Shown piece by piece: positions 25,881-37,173 of a stretch of DNA of 64,000 nt (position 1 is its first letter; each line of letters starts with the position of its first letter). Below the pieces are notes generated by a model. It saw only the letters and a list, made by a program, of their open reading frames with translations, did no database searches and was not told the DNA's origin. The DNA is from Azospirillaceae bacterium (GTDB lineage: Bacteria; Pseudomonadota; Alphaproteobacteria; Azospirillales; Azospirillaceae): assembly GCA_031291675.1 (NCBI GenBank), contig JARLIO010000080.1, forward strand, positions 44,735-108,734, given 5' to 3'. Position numbers and translations under genes: made by a program.

Positions 25881-27251
25881 ATGAACCAAACCTGGTCGCC
25901 GCAAAGCTGGCGGTCAAAGCCGGTCGCGCAAGCCCCGGCCTATCCCGACGACGCCGCACTTGCCGCCGCCGAGACCGAATTGCAGCGCCTGCCGCCCCTG
26001 GTCTTCGCCGGCGAGATCCGCCAGTTGAAGGCCTCCCTGGCCCGGGTCGCGGCCGGCGACGCTTTCCTGCTTCAGGGCGGCGATTGCGCCGAGTCTTTCG
26101 CGGAATTCGGCGCGGACATGATCCGCGATACCTTCAGGGTCCTGCTGCAAATGGCGGTGACGCTGACCTTCGCGGCGGCCTGCCCGGTGGTCAAGGTTGG
26201 CCGTATCGCCGGCCAGTTTGCCAAGCCGCGATCATCCTCGGTCGAAGTTCGCCGGGGTCAGACGTTACCGGCCTATCGTGGCGATATCGTCAACGACATC
26301 GCCTTCACGCCAGAAGCCCGCGTGCCCGATCCCACGCGGATGCTGCGGGCCTATCACCAGGCGGCGTCAACGCTGAATCTGCTGCGCGGTTTCGCCCAGG
26401 GCGGATTCGCCGCCTTGGACCGGGTCCAGGACTGGAACCAATCCTTCATTGCCGGCTCGGCCCAGGGGGCGCGATACCGCGACCTGTCGCATCGGATCGA
26501 AGAGGCTTTGGCCTTCATGACGGCCTGCGGCGTCACCGCGGCAACCGCCCCGTCGCTGCAGCAGACGCCGTTCTACACCAGTCACGATGCCATGCTGCTG
26601 CCTTATGAGGCGGCAATGACCCGGACCGACAGCGTCACCGGGCAGTGGTACGATTGCGCCGCCCATATGGTCTGGGTCGGGGAGCGCACGCGTCAACTCG
26701 ACGGGGCCCATGTCGAGTTCCTGCGCGGCATCAACAATCCGCTAGGCATCAAATGCGGGCCGGGCATAACGCCGGACGAGGTGCTGCGCCTGATCGACGC
26801 GCTCAATCCCAATAATGAGCCGGGGCGCCTGACCCTGATCATCCGCATGGGTGCGGGCAAGGTGGGTCCCGGGCTGCCACCCCTGATCCGGGCGGTGCAA
26901 CGCGAGGGCCGCTCCGTGGTGTGGTCGAGCGATCCGATGCATGGCAACACGGTCGCCTCGTCCACCGGATACAAGACCCGCGCCTTCGACCGGGTCCTGG
27001 CCGAGATCCGCGATTTCTTCGCGATCCATCGCGCCGAGGGATCGCATCCCGGCGGGGTCCATATCGAAATGACCGGCAAGGACGTCACCGAATGCACCGG
27101 TGGCGCCCAGGCCATCGCCGAGCATAACCTGGCCGAGCGCTACCACACCCATTGCGACCCCAGGCTCAACGGGTCGCAGGCCATCGAACTGGCGTTCCTG
27201 CTGGCCGAGGAATTCGGCGCCCGGCGCACCCTGGCCCAGGCTGCGGAATAA
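25881..27251 (+). CDS. Class II 3-deoxy-D-arabino-heptulosonate 7-phosphate (DAHP) synthase
   Basis: The 456-aa enzyme joins phosphoenolpyruvate and erythrose 4-phosphate in the first step of the shikimate pathway. It is the plant-like class II (AroA-II) type: [56 protein letters not shown] and [17 protein letters not shown], which contribute substrate and metal ligands. The ATG at 25881 has GGAG ten bases upstream and starts [19 protein letters not shown]. An attenuator with a Phe/Tyr/Trp leader peptide lies about 250 bases upstream. A strong hairpin follows the stop. The gene stands alone, without other aro genes. Confidence 0.95.
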   Translation: MNQTWSPQSWRSKPVAQAPAYPDDAALAAAETELQRLPPLVFAGEIRQLKASLARVAAGDAFLLQGGDCAESFAEFGADMIRDTFRVLLQMAVTLTFAAACPVVKVGRIAGQFAKPRSSSVEVRRGQTLPAYRGDIVNDIAFTPEARVPDPTRMLRAYHQAASTLNLLRGFAQGGFAALDRVQDWNQSFIAGSAQGARYRDLSHRIEEALAFMTACGVTAATAPSLQQTPFYTSHDAMLLPYEAAMTRTDSVTGQWYDCAAHMVWVGERTRQLDGAHVEFLRGINNPLGIKCGPGITPDEVLRLIDALNPNNEPGRLTLIIRMGAGKVGPGLPPLIRAVQREGRSVVWSSDPMHGNTVASSTGYKTRAFDRVLAEIRDFFAIHRAEGSHPGGVHIEMTGKDVTECTGGAQAIAEHNLAERYHTHCDPRLNGSQAIELAFLLAEEFGARRTLAQAAE

Positions 27252-27254
27252 CAC

Positions 27255-27289
27255 CAGCCCCGCGATGAGCTTGCCTCATCGCGGGGCTG
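27255..27289 (+). terminator. 15-base-pair hairpin after the DAHP synthase gene
   Basis: CAGCCCCGCGATGAG and its exact complement are separated by the loop CTTGC, beginning three bases after the TAA. No U-run follows. Its position and stability suggest it ends or protects the DAHP synthase mRNA. Confidence 0.75.
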
Positions 27290-27365
27290 ACGCCTGTTGG
27301 TGGGGCGGGCCTCCGTGCCCGCCCGTCAAGCGCCCCGAAACCCTCAGCCTATCGCGGGGCCCCAC

Positions 27366-27614
27366 TCACATCGTGGCCGCGATCTCACGAAACGAGATCC
27401 AGCCCGACAGCACGACCGCATCAATGACCGACCAGACGATCGCCGCGATGATCGTCGTCGCCACCATCTTCCAGGCGATCCGGGGCCGTGCCGGGGCACC
27501 GACCCGGCCCGCGGGATCCTGTTCCGCAGCCGGCTGGACGCCCCAGGGCAGCACCGTGAACAGGACCAGCCACCAGACGATCACGAACACCGCAATGCCG
27601 CTGACGACGCCCAT
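27366..27614 (-). CDS. DUF1467 family small membrane protein
   Basis: The 82-aa protein has two membrane segments (IAVFVIVWWLVLFTVLPWGV and MVATTIIAAIVWSVIDAVVL) separated by a polar loop, the pattern of DUF1467, a small family largely restricted to alphaproteobacteria and of unknown function. It starts one base after the stop of the epimerase gene and is the last gene of the long leftward nuo-birA-coaX-rnj-mce unit. Position behind mce is commonly seen for this family. Confidence 0.85.
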   Translation of the reverse strand: MGVVSGIAVFVIVWWLVLFTVLPWGVQPAAEQDPAGRVGAPARPRIAWKMVATTIIAAIVWSVIDAVVLSGWISFREIAATM

Positions 27615-27615
27615 G

Positions 27616-28020
27616 TCAGGCCTGTTCCAGCTCGATCAGCGTGCCGCAAAAGTCCTTGGGATGCAAAAACAGCACGGGTTTGCCATGAGCGCCGATCCGT
27701 GGCTCACCGTCACCCAGCACCCGGGCACCGTCCTGCCGCAAGCGATCCCGCGCCGCCACGATGTCCGGAACCTCATAGCACAGATGATGCATGCCGCCGG
27801 CGGGATTGGCCGCAAGGAATTTCGCGATCGGCGACTCCACGCCCAGCGGCCGCAGCAACTCGATCTTGGTATTGGACAGGATCACAAAGATCGTCGTGAC
27901 CCCGTGGTCGGGAAGATCAACCGGCGCGGAGACGGTCGCGCCCAGCGTATCGCGATAGAGCAAAGCGGCACGATCGAGGTCGGGGACGACGATCGCAACA
28001 TGGTTCAGCTTGCCGATCAT
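27616..28020 (-). CDS. mce: Methylmalonyl-CoA epimerase
   Basis: The 134-aa protein is a VOC-fold racemase that interconverts the methylmalonyl-CoA epimers in propionyl-CoA breakdown. It has IGKLNHVAIVVPDLDRA with the metal-binding His, LGVESPIAKFL, GGMHHLCYEVPDI with the second His, and LHPKDFCGTLIELEQ with the Glu ligand. The ATG at 28020 is preferred because the family starts MIGKLNH; an ATG at 28029 is very close to the GGGGAGA motif. It sits between rnj and the DUF1467 gene in the same transcription unit. Confidence 0.92.
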   Translation of the reverse strand: MIGKLNHVAIVVPDLDRAALLYRDTLGATVSAPVDLPDHGVTTIFVILSNTKIELLRPLGVESPIAKFLAANPAGGMHHLCYEVPDIVAARDRLRQDGARVLGDGEPRIGAHGKPVLFLHPKDFCGTLIELEQA

Positions 28021-28051
28021 GATGGACATTCTCCCCGTTCCGCCCGCAGCG

Positions 28052-29728
28052 CTACAGCCGGATCAGATGGACCTCGGTCATCGGTTTCTTGCCATAATGG
28101 GCATTGAACCAGCGCCGCACCGCAATCCGCGCGGTCTGGCGAACGGTATCATCCTCCGCCCGGGCGGAAAGCTCCAAGCCGTCGAACGCTTCCGTGACCG
28201 CGTGATAGAGGTCGCCCAGCACCAACGCCTCCTCGGCACCGTCCAGCAGGCCCAGAACCGTGACCTGCGGCGTCGCCGCCAGCTTGCCGTCACGGCCCAG
28301 CACCAGGGTTGCCACCGCCGCACCATTATACATCATCCGCTGACGGCCGCGCATCGCGCCGGCGTCCAGGGGTACCACCCGCTTGCCATCGAGGGCGAGA
28401 CGGCCGGTTCTGACCTCGGCAACGATTTCGGCGGGCCCCGGCGCCAGGCGGATCACCGTGCCATTGCGCGGGATCACCGTCTGCGGCACCTGGCATTGCT
28501 CGGCGATCCGGCAATGCTCGTTCTGATGGCGGTCTTCGCCATGAACCGGCACCGCGATACGCGGCCGGATCCACTGGTACATCTGCAACAGCTCGTCCTG
28601 CGCCGGATGCCCGGAAACGTGAACCAGGGCATCGTTGGCCGTCACGATTTCCACGCCGTGGCGCACCAGCAGGTTCTGGACCCGGGCGATGGCGCGCTCG
28701 TTGCCCGGGATCTCCCGCGAAGAGAAGATCACGACGTCGTCCGCATCCAGCGTCACTTCGGGATGATCGTCGGCCGCGATCCGCGCCAGCGCCGATCGCG
28801 GCTCGCCCTGACTGCCGGTGCAGATCAACACCACCTTGTCCTTGGGCAGATAGCCGGCGTCATGTTCGGTCAGGAACGCCGGAATGTCGCTCAGATAACC
28901 GGTGGCCCGTGCCGCCTCGTTGATCCGCCACAAGGACCGTCCGACCAGGGCGACATGGCGGTCAGCCGCCGCCGCGGCCCGGGCGATGCTGTCGAGCCGC
29001 GCCACGTTGGTGGCAAAACACGAGATCGCGATCCGATTGTGAAACCGGGGAAACAGCTTGATCAGGCTATCACGCACCGCGGCCTCGGAGCCGGATCGTC
29101 CCGGAACCAGGGCGTTGGTCGAATCACAGATCAGCGCCAGCACGCCCTCATCGCCGAGACGGCGCAGCTTTTCGCTGTCAGCGACCGACCCGACGATCGG
29201 GTCGGGGTCGAGTTTCCAGTCACCGGAATGCACGATCGGCCCGAAGGCGGTGTGGATCACCACCGCGTTCGGTTCCGGGATCGAATGGGTCATCGTCACC
29301 AGCTCGACATCGAAGCTGCCGACCTGGAACCGCCCCGACAGCGGCACCTCATGGAGCGGCACCTGGCCGACCAGTCCGCGCTCCACCAGCTTTGCCCGCA
29401 GCACCGCCGCGGTGAAGGGCGTGGCGTAGACCGGACATTTCAGCCGGGGCCACAGATAGGCCACGGCGCCGAGATGGTCCTCGTGAGCGTGGGTCAGGAC
29501 CAGTCCGGCCAGATCCCCGGCCTGGGCCGCGATGAATTCGGGATCCGGCATGATGACATCAATGCCCGGCATCGTGTCGTCGCCGAAGGAAATTCCCAGA
29601 TCCACCATCAGCCATTGGCCATTGCAGCCATAGAGGTTGAGGTTGAGCCCGATCTCGCCCGATCCACCGAGAGGCAGGAAATATACGGCGTCCCCGAGAG
29701 GACGGAAAGAGTCAGTCACAGCGTTCAT
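28052..29728 (-). CDS. rnj: Ribonuclease J
   Basis: The 558-aa protein is a metallo-beta-lactamase/beta-CASP ribonuclease that acts as 5' exonuclease and endonuclease in RNA maturation. The zinc motif THAHEDHLG lies near residue 80, with HSGDWKLDPDP, ICDSTNAL, SCFATNVARL, CTGSQGEP and the C-terminal VPVHGEDRHQNEH following. Its ATG overlaps the coaX stop by one base (TAATG), so translation is probably coupled. The order birA, coaX, rnj, mce behind nuoN is typical of alphaproteobacteria. Confidence 0.95.
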   Translation of the reverse strand: MNAVTDSFRPLGDAVYFLPLGGSGEIGLNLNLYGCNGQWLMVDLGISFGDDTMPGIDVIMPDPEFIAAQAGDLAGLVLTHAHEDHLGAVAYLWPRLKCPVYATPFTAAVLRAKLVERGLVGQVPLHEVPLSGRFQVGSFDVELVTMTHSIPEPNAVVIHTAFGPIVHSGDWKLDPDPIVGSVADSEKLRRLGDEGVLALICDSTNALVPGRSGSEAAVRDSLIKLFPRFHNRIAISCFATNVARLDSIARAAAAADRHVALVGRSLWRINEAARATGYLSDIPAFLTEHDAGYLPKDKVVLICTGSQGEPRSALARIAADDHPEVTLDADDVVIFSSREIPGNERAIARVQNLLVRHGVEIVTANDALVHVSGHPAQDELLQMYQWIRPRIAVPVHGEDRHQNEHCRIAEQCQVPQTVIPRNGTVIRLAPGPAEIVAEVRTGRLALDGKRVVPLDAGAMRGRQRMMYNGAAVATLVLGRDGKLAATPQVTVLGLLDGAEEALVLGDLYHAVTEAFDGLELSARAEDDTVRQTARIAVRRWFNAHYGKKPMTEVHLIRL

Positions 29729-30498
29729 TACGCCTTGTTGCGTTGGTGAATGAGTCGAAGACCGCGAAGCGTCAAATCGCCGTCAATGTGATGAATGCGG
29801 TTGGTCGCGCGAGCGAACAAGACCGCCAGTCCGCCGGTTCCGATCACCGTCATGGAGGCCTGGGCCTCCTGCTCGATCCGCGTGACCAGACCTTCGATCA
29901 GGCCAATATAGCCCCAAAAGACTCCGGACTGCATCGCCGCAACCGTATTTTTGCCGATCACCCGGTCCGGCTGGCGAATATCGACCCGGGGCAGCTTCGC
30001 CGCCGCCGCCTCCAGGGCCTCGAGCGAGCGATGGATCCCGGGCGCGATGGCGCCACCACAATAGGCGCCAGAGGCATCGATCACGTCGAACGTCGTCGCC
30101 GTCCCAAAATCGATCACGATGGCCGGCACGCTGTAGGATGCCACCGTCGCAACCGCATTGACCAGCCGGTCGGCACCGACTTCCTGGGGCCGGTCCATCC
30201 GGACCTCGATCCCCAGCTCGACGCCGGGATCGCCGACGATCAGAGGTGGATTATGAAAGTGATCCTTGCACAAGCGCTTGAGATTGAAGGTCACATCGGG
30301 AACCACGCTGGCGATGATCGTATCGCCGATGTCACGGGCACCGAGATTGACCATGGCCATCAACTGCAACAACCATACCGCATATTCGTCGCCCGTCTTG
30401 CGGGGATCGGTGGCGCAGCGCCATTGGCCCCGCGCGGTCTCGCCGTCATAGACCGCAAACACGACATTGGTGTTGCCGGCATCGATCACAAGCAACAT
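29728..30498 (-). CDS. coaX: Type III pantothenate kinase
   Basis: The 256-aa enzyme phosphorylates pantothenate in the first step of coenzyme A synthesis. It has the ASKHA-fold nucleotide motif LLVIDAGNTNVVFA, the pantothenate-binding EVGADRLVNA, and VIDFGTATTFDVID and GTGGLAVLFA toward the C-terminus. The start at 30498 follows GGGAG by six bases and lies one base after the birA stop (TGAGATG). The neighbours birA and rnj are in the same operon. Confidence 0.95.
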   Translation of the reverse strand: MLLVIDAGNTNVVFAVYDGETARGQWRCATDPRKTGDEYAVWLLQLMAMVNLGARDIGDTIIASVVPDVTFNLKRLCKDHFHNPPLIVGDPGVELGIEVRMDRPQEVGADRLVNAVATVASYSVPAIVIDFGTATTFDVIDASGAYCGGAIAPGIHRSLEALEAAAAKLPRVDIRQPDRVIGKNTVAAMQSGVFWGYIGLIEGLVTRIEQEAQASMTVIGTGGLAVLFARATNRIHHIDGDLTLRGLRLIHQRNKA

Positions 30499-30499
30499 C

Positions 30500-31303
30500 T
30501 CAGGCTCCCGACGGGAAAAAAACGTCACCAGCGGCGACCCGACGCCGCGTCCCATCCGCCATCGCGACGATCAACGCGCCCTCGCCATCGACATCGACGA
30601 ACTGACCGCTAAAGGTTTCGTGGGTCAGACGAACCGTCACCGGTCCGCCCCGGCCCTGGGCCCGGTCAAGCCAGGAACTGCGGACCGGGGCGAAACCCCC
30701 AATGTTCCATCGTTCGATGCCCGCCGCGATGGCTGCGGCATAGGCGGTCAGGACCGCCTCAAGATCGCCGGCAAAGCCGATCTCCGCCAGCGCAATCGCC
30801 GGGCGCTCGGTTTCGTCGGGCCGCGACGCCACATTGATGCCAACGCCGAGCACCAGCGAATCGACCGCGCCATTGGCGCCGCTTTCGGTCTCCAGCAGAA
30901 TCCCGGCAATCTTGCCGCCCTGAACCAGAACGTCATTGGGCCATTTGCAAACCCATTGTGCCGAAGGCAGCAGCGCCGACACGGTGGCGCCGACCGCCAG
31001 CGCGGCGACAAAGGACAACTGCGCCATCGCCGCGAGGTCCTGCCGCGGTCGCAGGATCAGCGAGGTGTAGAGATTACCCGGCGGCGACGACCAGGGACGG
31101 CCACGCCGACCCCGCCCCTGCTCCTGGCGATGGGCCCACACCAGCGTTCCCGTCGCCGCACCCGCCCGCGCCAGGCGTTTGGCCTCGTCATTGGTGCTGG
31201 CCACAGCCGGCATTTCGACCAGCCCGAAGCCCTCCGGCAACCGGGGCGACGACCGGAGTGGCGGTTCGGAGGGCGGTGCCATTCCACCGCCCGTCCTGTT
31301 CAT
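30500..31303 (-). CDS. birA: Biotin--[acetyl-CoA-carboxylase] ligase
   Basis: The 267-aa enzyme activates biotin to biotinyl-AMP and attaches it to the biotin carboxyl carrier protein. It has [10 protein letters not shown], the nucleotide loop GRGRRGRPW, and [21 protein letters not shown] with the catalytic Lys. There is no N-terminal helix-turn-helix, so it is the monofunctional class without repressor activity. It overlaps nuoN by four bases (ATGA) and precedes coaX by one base. Confidence 0.94.
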   Translation of the reverse strand: MNRTGGGMAPPSEPPLRSSPRLPEGFGLVEMPAVASTNDEAKRLARAGAATGTLVWAHRQEQGRGRRGRPWSSPPGNLYTSLILRPRQDLAAMAQLSFVAALAVGATVSALLPSAQWVCKWPNDVLVQGGKIAGILLETESGANGAVDSLVLGVGINVASRPDETERPAIALAEIGFAGDLEAVLTAYAAAIAAGIERWNIGGFAPVRSSWLDRAQGRGGPVTVRLTHETFSGQFVDVDGEGALIVAMADGTRRRVAAGDVFFPSGA

Positions 31304-32748
31304 CCGGCAACCAACGCCGCGGCTGCCCGGGCAGCCGCGCTCAGGATCGGTGACGGGAACACGAAGAACAGCAGCGTGAACAGCCCGGTCACGGTCAACA
31401 CGGCCGACACCTCAAATTCAACCGGGCCATCGAACGCCGGCGCCGGTTGATCGAAATACATCACCTTGATGATACGCAGATAATAGAAGGCGCCCACGAC
31501 GCTGGTCAGCACGCCGAGAACCGCCAGGACATAAAGCTGCGCCTGGATCGCGGCCAGGAACACATAGAGCTTGCCAAAGAACCCCGCCATCGGCGGAATG
31601 CCCGCCATCGAGAACATGAACACCGCCATCGCCGCGGCCAGCATCGGCTGGCGCCGCGACAGCCCGCCAAGATCGGCGATTTCCTCGACCATCCGGCCTT
31701 TCTGGCGCATCGACAGGATCACGGCGAAAGCGCCGACATTCATGAACACATAGATCGCCATGTAGATCAGAACGCCACGGACGCCCTCCTCGGTACCCGC
31801 GGCCAGGCCAACCAGGGCGTATCCGATATGACCGATCGAGCTATAGGCCATCAGCCGCTTGATATTGTGCTGATTGATCGCGGCAAACGATCCCAGCAGC
31901 ATCGACGCGACCGAACAGAAATAAATGATCTGCCGCCATTCTCCAACCATTTCGCCAAACGGACCGACCAGGACCCGGACGAACAGCGCCACCGCGGCGA
32001 CCTTTGGCGCGACAGCGAAGAAGGCGGTAATCGGTGTCGGCGCCCCTTCGTAAACGTCGGGTGTCCACATATGGAACGGCACCGCCGAGACCTTGAAGGC
32101 GAGACCCGCGGCAACGAACACCAGACCGGCGACCAACCCGACCGAGGGATGGTTACCCTGCATCAACAAGCGGGCGACGCCGTCGAAATTGGTGGTTCCC
32201 GAGAACCCGTAAACCAGCGATGCCCCGTAAAGCAGCATCCCCGACGACAGGGCCCCCAGAAGAAAATATTTCAGACCGGCTTCGCTCGATTTCGCGTTGT
32301 CGCGACGCATCGCGGCGACGACGTAAAGCGCCAGACTCTGGGTTTCAAGGCCGACATACAGCGAGATCAGGTCGTTGGCCGAGATCATCATCAGCATGCC
32401 GAACGTCGCCAGGACGATCAGCACCGCGAACTCCGGCCGTTTCATGTTCTCCCGTTCGAGATAGCCCCGGGCGATCAGGATCGAGAACGCCGACCCCAAC
32501 AGCACCAGGACCTTCATGAACCGGGCGAAGCTGTCGACAACATAGAGCCCCTCGAACGTCACCGCCCGGCCATCGGCACCGCCGATCACCAGTCGCGCCG
32601 TGATCACCAGCGCCAGCACCGCGAGATAGCCGACCGAGCGCGTGCTCCGATCGCCGCGGAACACGCCATACAGCAGCAGGGCGAAACCGCAAAGGACAAG
32701 AAAGATTTCGGGGAGGGCCGGCGACAGCGCCGGAAACGGGGCGTTCAT
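31300..32748 (-). CDS. nuoN: NADH-quinone oxidoreductase subunit N
   Basis: The 482-aa antiporter-like subunit belongs to the proton-pumping membrane arm of complex I, with about 14 hydrophobic helices. Typical stretches include [23 protein letters not shown], with the conserved Lys of helix VII, and [18 protein letters not shown]. The ATG at 32748 lies one base after the nuoM stop. It is the last nuo gene and runs into birA. Confidence 0.96.
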   Translation of the reverse strand: MNAPFPALSPALPEIFLVLCGFALLLYGVFRGDRSTRSVGYLAVLALVITARLVIGGADGRAVTFEGLYVVDSFARFMKVLVLLGSAFSILIARGYLERENMKRPEFAVLIVLATFGMLMMISANDLISLYVGLETQSLALYVVAAMRRDNAKSSEAGLKYFLLGALSSGMLLYGASLVYGFSGTTNFDGVARLLMQGNHPSVGLVAGLVFVAAGLAFKVSAVPFHMWTPDVYEGAPTPITAFFAVAPKVAAVALFVRVLVGPFGEMVGEWRQIIYFCSVASMLLGSFAAINQHNIKRLMAYSSIGHIGYALVGLAAGTEEGVRGVLIYMAIYVFMNVGAFAVILSMRQKGRMVEEIADLGGLSRRQPMLAAAMAVFMFSMAGIPPMAGFFGKLYVFLAAIQAQLYVLAVLGVLTSVVGAFYYLRIIKVMYFDQPAPAFDGPVEFEVSAVLTVTGLFTLLFFVFPSPILSAAARAAAALVAG

Positions 32749-32749
32749 C

Positions 32750-34288
32750 TCAGTGTCCTCCCACCGTCGGCAGAGCGGCCAGGGCCATCCTGGTGTGGGC
32801 ATCCCCCAGCGCCGTCTCATACGCGTGGATCAAATGGTCAACCGATGCGGTCGTCACGTCGAGGAAGCTCGACGGATAGATCCCCATCCAGAACACGACA
32901 ACAATCAAGGGCGCAAAGATCGCGATCTCCCGCGGCGTCAGATCCATCAGCACCCGCACGTCATCATGGGTGATGGCGCCGTAAATGACCCGCCGGTAAA
33001 GCCACAGCATATAGGCCGCACCCAGAATGATCCCGGTCGTTGCCAGCACGGCCACGCCGGTATTGTCCTGGAAGGTCCCGATCAGGATCAGGAACTCGCC
33101 GACAAAGCCGCTGGTTCCGGGCAGACCGACCGAGGCCAGCATCATGATCATGAACACCAGCGCATATTTCGGCATGTTGTTGGCGAGGCCGCCATAGCGC
33201 ACGATTTCACGGGTGTGCAACCGGTCATAGACGACACCGACGCACAGGAACAGCGCGCCCGACACCACGCCGTGGGACAGCATCTGGAAGATCGAGCCGG
33301 CAACGCCCTGCGTGGTCAGGGTGAACATCCCGATCGTCACAAACCCCATATGCGCGACCGATGAGTAGGCGATCAGCTTCTTCATGTCCTGCTGGGCCAA
33401 GGCAACCAGCGAGGTGTAGATCACCGCGATCACGCTGAGGGTGTAGATCAGCGGCGTAAAATACTCGGTGGCCTCGGGCAGCAGCGGGATCGAGAACCGC
33501 AGGAAGCCATAACCGCCCATTTTCAGCAGCACACCGGCCAGGATCACCGAACCCGCGGTCGGCGCCTCGACATGGGCGTCGGGCAGCCAGGTGTGGACCG
33601 GCCACATCGGCACCTTGACGGCAAAGGACGCGAACAAGGCAAGCCAGAGCCACATTTGCATGTTGCGTGGCAGCGATGTCTGCAGCAGGACGCTGATGTC
33701 GGTCGTCCCCGCGGCGTAATACATCGTCAGAATGGCCAGCAGCATCAGCACCGAGCCGAGCAGCGTGTACAGGAAGAACTTGAATGCCGCATAGACCCGC
33801 CGCGGCCCGCCCCAGATCCCGATGATCAGGAACATCGGGATCAGCACGCCTTCGAAGAAGACATAGAACAGCACGAAATCCAGGGCGCAGAACATGCCGA
33901 CCATCAGAGTCTCAAGGACCAGGAAGGCGATCATGTATTCCCGGACCCGGGTCTGGATCGACGTCCAGCTTGCCAGGATGCACAACGGTGTCAGGAACGT
34001 CGACAGGATCACGAACAGCACCGAAATCCCGTCCACGCCCATATGATAGGAGATGTTGAACGCCGGGATCCACGGCGCCCGCTCCTCAAGCTGAAACTCG
34101 GCGTTGCTGGGGTCGAAATGACCCCAGATGAACAACGACACCACAAAAGTGACCAGGGATGTCCACAGCGCGACACTGCGGGCATTTCGGGCGACCGCCT
34201 CGGCGTCACCCCGCAACACCAGGATGAAGACGGCACCAACGAGTGGCAGGAACGTCGTCAGCGTCAGGATTGGCCAGCCAGCCATCAT
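32750..34288 (-). CDS. nuoM: NADH-quinone oxidoreductase subunit M
   Basis: The 512-aa antiporter-like membrane subunit of complex I has the conserved elements [36 protein letters not shown] (here [19 protein letters not shown]), [12 protein letters not shown] and [15 protein letters not shown]. The start at 34288 is the first of two adjacent ATGs; an in-frame TTG precedes it. The gap to nuoL is 18 bases. Confidence 0.96.
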   Translation of the reverse strand: MMAGWPILTLTTFLPLVGAVFILVLRGDAEAVARNARSVALWTSLVTFVVSLFIWGHFDPSNAEFQLEERAPWIPAFNISYHMGVDGISVLFVILSTFLTPLCILASWTSIQTRVREYMIAFLVLETLMVGMFCALDFVLFYVFFEGVLIPMFLIIGIWGGPRRVYAAFKFFLYTLLGSVLMLLAILTMYYAAGTTDISVLLQTSLPRNMQMWLWLALFASFAVKVPMWPVHTWLPDAHVEAPTAGSVILAGVLLKMGGYGFLRFSIPLLPEATEYFTPLIYTLSVIAVIYTSLVALAQQDMKKLIAYSSVAHMGFVTIGMFTLTTQGVAGSIFQMLSHGVVSGALFLCVGVVYDRLHTREIVRYGGLANNMPKYALVFMIMMLASVGLPGTSGFVGEFLILIGTFQDNTGVAVLATTGIILGAAYMLWLYRRVIYGAITHDDVRVLMDLTPREIAIFAPLIVVVFWMGIYPSSFLDVTTASVDHLIHAYETALGDAHTRMALAALPTVGGH

Positions 34289-34306
34289 CAATCGCGCCCC
34301 ACCGCT

Positions 34307-36235
34307 CTAGCTGAAGAAATAAAACCAGCCAACCAGGCCGACGATGCCGATCACCATGACAAACGCATAGTGATAGACGTAGCCGGTCTGAAGGCCGCTT
34401 GCTTTTTGTCCCAACACCCGCGTCGCCGCGGCAACACCATCGGGACCAACACCGTCAATAACCGCACCATCGCCCGACTTCCACAGGCCAAATCCGACCC
34501 ATTTGGCAAAATCGACAAACAGGAACTGGTACAGCTCGTCGAAATACCACTTGTTGTAGATGAACCGGTGCAGACCGCGGCATCGCGCCACCAGGGCCGC
34601 AGGAAGCCGCGGTGCCGCCATGTAGAACACATAGGCCAGCGCGATGCCGATCAGGGCGACGATCAGCGTGCCGTGCTCGATCAGCAAGGGCAGCGGCTGT
34701 TCGGCCACGCCAATCGAATCGTGGCCCGGCAGGACCTTGATCGCCGTCCCCCAGAACGCGGCCCGACCCTCACCGACAAACAGGTGAAAGCCCAGGATGC
34801 CGGAGAACACCGCGCCCAGCGCCAGCACCAGCAACGGCACCAGCATCACCCATGGCGATTCGTGGACATGTTCCATCGTATGATGGTCGGCCCGCGGCGC
34901 CCCATGGAAGGTCATGATCAGCAGACGCCAGGAATAGAACGCGGTCATCACCGCGGCCGCGATCCCCATCGCAAACGCGTAGTAACCCACGCCGCTGCCG
35001 CTGGCCCACGCCGCATCGACGATCAGATCCTTGGAGTAGAAACCGGCGAAAATCGGAATACCCGCCAGGGCTAAGCTGCCGATCCACATCATCGCATAGG
35101 TGATCGGGATCAGCTTCCAGATGCCGCCCATCTTGCGCATATCCTGTTCGTGATGCATGGCGTGGATCACCGATCCGGCGCCCAGGAACAGCAGCGCCTT
35201 GAAGAACGCATGCGTCATCAGATGGAAGATCGCCGCCTGATAGGCCGACACCCCCAGGGCGAAGAACATGTAACCCAGTTGGCTCATTGTCGAATAGGCG
35301 ATGACGCGCTTGATGTCGAACTGGGTCAGCCCGATCGTAGCCGCGACAAAGGCCGTCGAGGCCCCGACGAACGCAACCACGGCCAGCGCGGTCGGCGCGT
35401 ACTCGAACACCGGTGACAACCGGGCCACCATGAAGACACCGGCGGTGACCATCGTCGCGGCATGGATCAGCGCCGACACCGGGGTCGGGCCTTCCATCGC
35501 GTCCGGCAACCAGGTGTGCAGGCCGAGCTGCGCCGATTTTCCCATCGCGCCCATGAACAGCAGCAGGCAGGCCACCGTCAGCCCATCACAATCGTAACCC
35601 AGGAATGAGAAGGTTTTGCCCGCCAGTTCGGGGGCCGCCTGGAACACGTCGTTGAAATCGACCGAGCCCACCAGCGAGAACACCGCCATGATCCCGAGCG
35701 CAAAACCGAAATCGCCGACCCGGTTGACCAGGAACGCCTTGATCGAGGCCGCATTGGCGCTGGGGCGCTGATACCAGAAATTGATCAGTAGATAGGACGC
35801 CAGGCCGACACCCTCCCAGCCGAAATACATCTGGACGAAATTCTCGGCGGTCACCAGCGAAAGCATGAAGAAGGTGAACAGGCTGAGATAGGCCATGAAG
35901 CGCGGGATCGCGGGATCCTCGGCCATGTAACCGATCGAGTACAGATGCACCATCGCCGACACCACGGTGACGACCAGCAGCATCACCGCGGTCAGCGCGT
36001 CGAACCGAAGTTCCCAGTTGGCCTGGAATTCACCGACATCGATCCAGCGCAGGACCTCAATCGTTTGTGGCGTCGGGGTGTGGATGACCTGGGCGAACAG
36101 AACGATCGACAACAGGGCGGCGAGACCGACCGCCCCGGTCGTGACAAGCTGCGCCCCGCGATCGCCAATCACACGCCCGAAAAATCCGGCGATGAAGGCG
36201 GCGATCAGGGGCAGGAAGACAACGGCTGCTAGCAT
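34307..36235 (-). CDS. nuoL: NADH-quinone oxidoreductase subunit L
   Basis: The 642-aa protein is the distal antiporter-like subunit of complex I, with a long C-terminal lateral helix. It has RFDALTAVMLLVVTVVSAMVHLYSIGYM, FFGWEGVGLASYLLI-like (here YFGWEGVGLASYLLINFW), GKSAQLGLHTWLPDAMEGPTP and KRVIAYSTMSQLGYMF. The start at 36235 is 13 bases after the nuoK stop. Confidence 0.96.
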   Translation of the reverse strand: MLAAVVFLPLIAAFIAGFFGRVIGDRGAQLVTTGAVGLAALLSIVLFAQVIHTPTPQTIEVLRWIDVGEFQANWELRFDALTAVMLLVVTVVSAMVHLYSIGYMAEDPAIPRFMAYLSLFTFFMLSLVTAENFVQMYFGWEGVGLASYLLINFWYQRPSANAASIKAFLVNRVGDFGFALGIMAVFSLVGSVDFNDVFQAAPELAGKTFSFLGYDCDGLTVACLLLFMGAMGKSAQLGLHTWLPDAMEGPTPVSALIHAATMVTAGVFMVARLSPVFEYAPTALAVVAFVGASTAFVAATIGLTQFDIKRVIAYSTMSQLGYMFFALGVSAYQAAIFHLMTHAFFKALLFLGAGSVIHAMHHEQDMRKMGGIWKLIPITYAMMWIGSLALAGIPIFAGFYSKDLIVDAAWASGSGVGYYAFAMGIAAAVMTAFYSWRLLIMTFHGAPRADHHTMEHVHESPWVMLVPLLVLALGAVFSGILGFHLFVGEGRAAFWGTAIKVLPGHDSIGVAEQPLPLLIEHGTLIVALIGIALAYVFYMAAPRLPAALVARCRGLHRFIYNKWYFDELYQFLFVDFAKWVGFGLWKSGDGAVIDGVGPDGVAAATRVLGQKASGLQTGYVYHYAFVMVIGIVGLVGWFYFFS

Positions 36236-36248
36236 GATCCGCCCTTTT

Positions 36249-36557
36249 CTAGCCTTTCATCTGGTTGATATCGGTCACAGCGATGTTGCCGCGGTTGCGG
36301 AAATACACCACCAGGATCGCCAATCCGATTGCGGCTTCCGCCGCCGCCACGGTCAGAACGAACATGGCAAACACCTGCCCGACCAGGTCATGCAGATACA
36401 CGGAAAACGCGACCAGATTGATATTGACCGCCAGAAGCATCAACTCGATCGACATCAAGATCACGATCACGTTCTTGCGGTTGAGGAAGATCCCGAACAC
36501 CCCAAGCACGAACATGATCGCGGCCACGACCAGGTAATGGGCCAACCCGATTTCCAT
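36249..36557 (-). CDS. nuoK: NADH-quinone oxidoreductase subunit K
   Basis: The 102-aa subunit has three membrane helices with the conserved buried Glu residues in [15 protein letters not shown] and [13 protein letters not shown], part of the proton path of complex I. The ATG at 36557 lies one base after the nuoJ stop (TGAAATG); an upstream in-frame ATG at 36608 would overlap nuoJ and is not used. Confidence 0.96.
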   Translation of the reverse strand: MEIGLAHYLVVAAIMFVLGVFGIFLNRKNVIVILMSIELMLLAVNINLVAFSVYLHDLVGQVFAMFVLTVAAAEAAIGLAILVVYFRNRGNIAVTDINQMKG

Positions 36558-36558
36558 T

Positions 36559-37173
36559 TCACACTCCCTCGCCGACCCGGACTTTGGTGACCGCGACCAC
36601 CTCATCACGACGGCGGCTGACCTGGCCTTCGATCCGTTGGCGACGCACTCCCTGACGTTCCCGCAGGGTCAGCACGATGGCGCCAATCATGGCGATCAGC
36701 AACACCACGCCCGACGCCTGGAACACGTAGAAATAATGGGTGTACAGGACGTGCCCCAAGGCAACGGTATTTGACATCTGCTCAACCGCCGGCGTCGGGG
36801 CCAGGGCCAGGGTGCCTGCCGACGGCGCCACCACCCAGCCGCCCAGCACCAGCAGCAGTTCGGCCAGCAGGACCAGGCCGACGGCGCCACCGAGCGGCAG
36901 ATACTGCGAGGCTCCCTTGCGGAGCTGCCCGAAATCAACGTCCAGCATCATCACGACGAACAGGAACAGCACCGCGACGGCACCGATATAGACGATGATC
37001 AGGATCATCGCCACGAACTCGGCGCCGATCAGCAACAACAGCCCGGCCGCATTGAAGAAGGCGGTGATCAGGAAAACGACCGAATGAACGGGATTGCGCG
37101 AGGCAATGACCATCACGGCCGATGCCACCATGATGGCCGAAAAGAGATAAAAGGCCAGGGCCTGGACGATCAT
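36559..37173 (-). CDS. nuoJ: NADH-quinone oxidoreductase subunit J
   Basis: The 204-aa membrane subunit of complex I has five hydrophobic helices and the conserved segment [25 protein letters not shown], then [22 protein letters not shown]. The C-terminal tail is Arg-rich. A 124-base spacer with no visible gene separates it from nuoI, one of the few gaps inside the operon. Confidence 0.95.
   Translation of the reverse strand: MIVQALAFYLFSAIMVASAVMVIASRNPVHSVVFLITAFFNAAGLLLLIGAEFVAMILIIVYIGAVAVLFLFVVMMLDVDFGQLRKGASQYLPLGGAVGLVLLAELLLVLGGWVVAPSAGTLALAPTPAVEQMSNTVALGHVLYTHYFYVFQASGVVLLIAMIGAIVLTLRERQGVRRQRIEGQVSRRRDEVVAVTKVRVGEGV

Noticed and set aside
28010..29749. 579-codon open frame antisense to ribonuclease J
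   Set aside because: The opposite strand encodes a full-length RNase J with all motifs; the antisense frame is an Asp/Arg/His-rich shadow without recognisable content.
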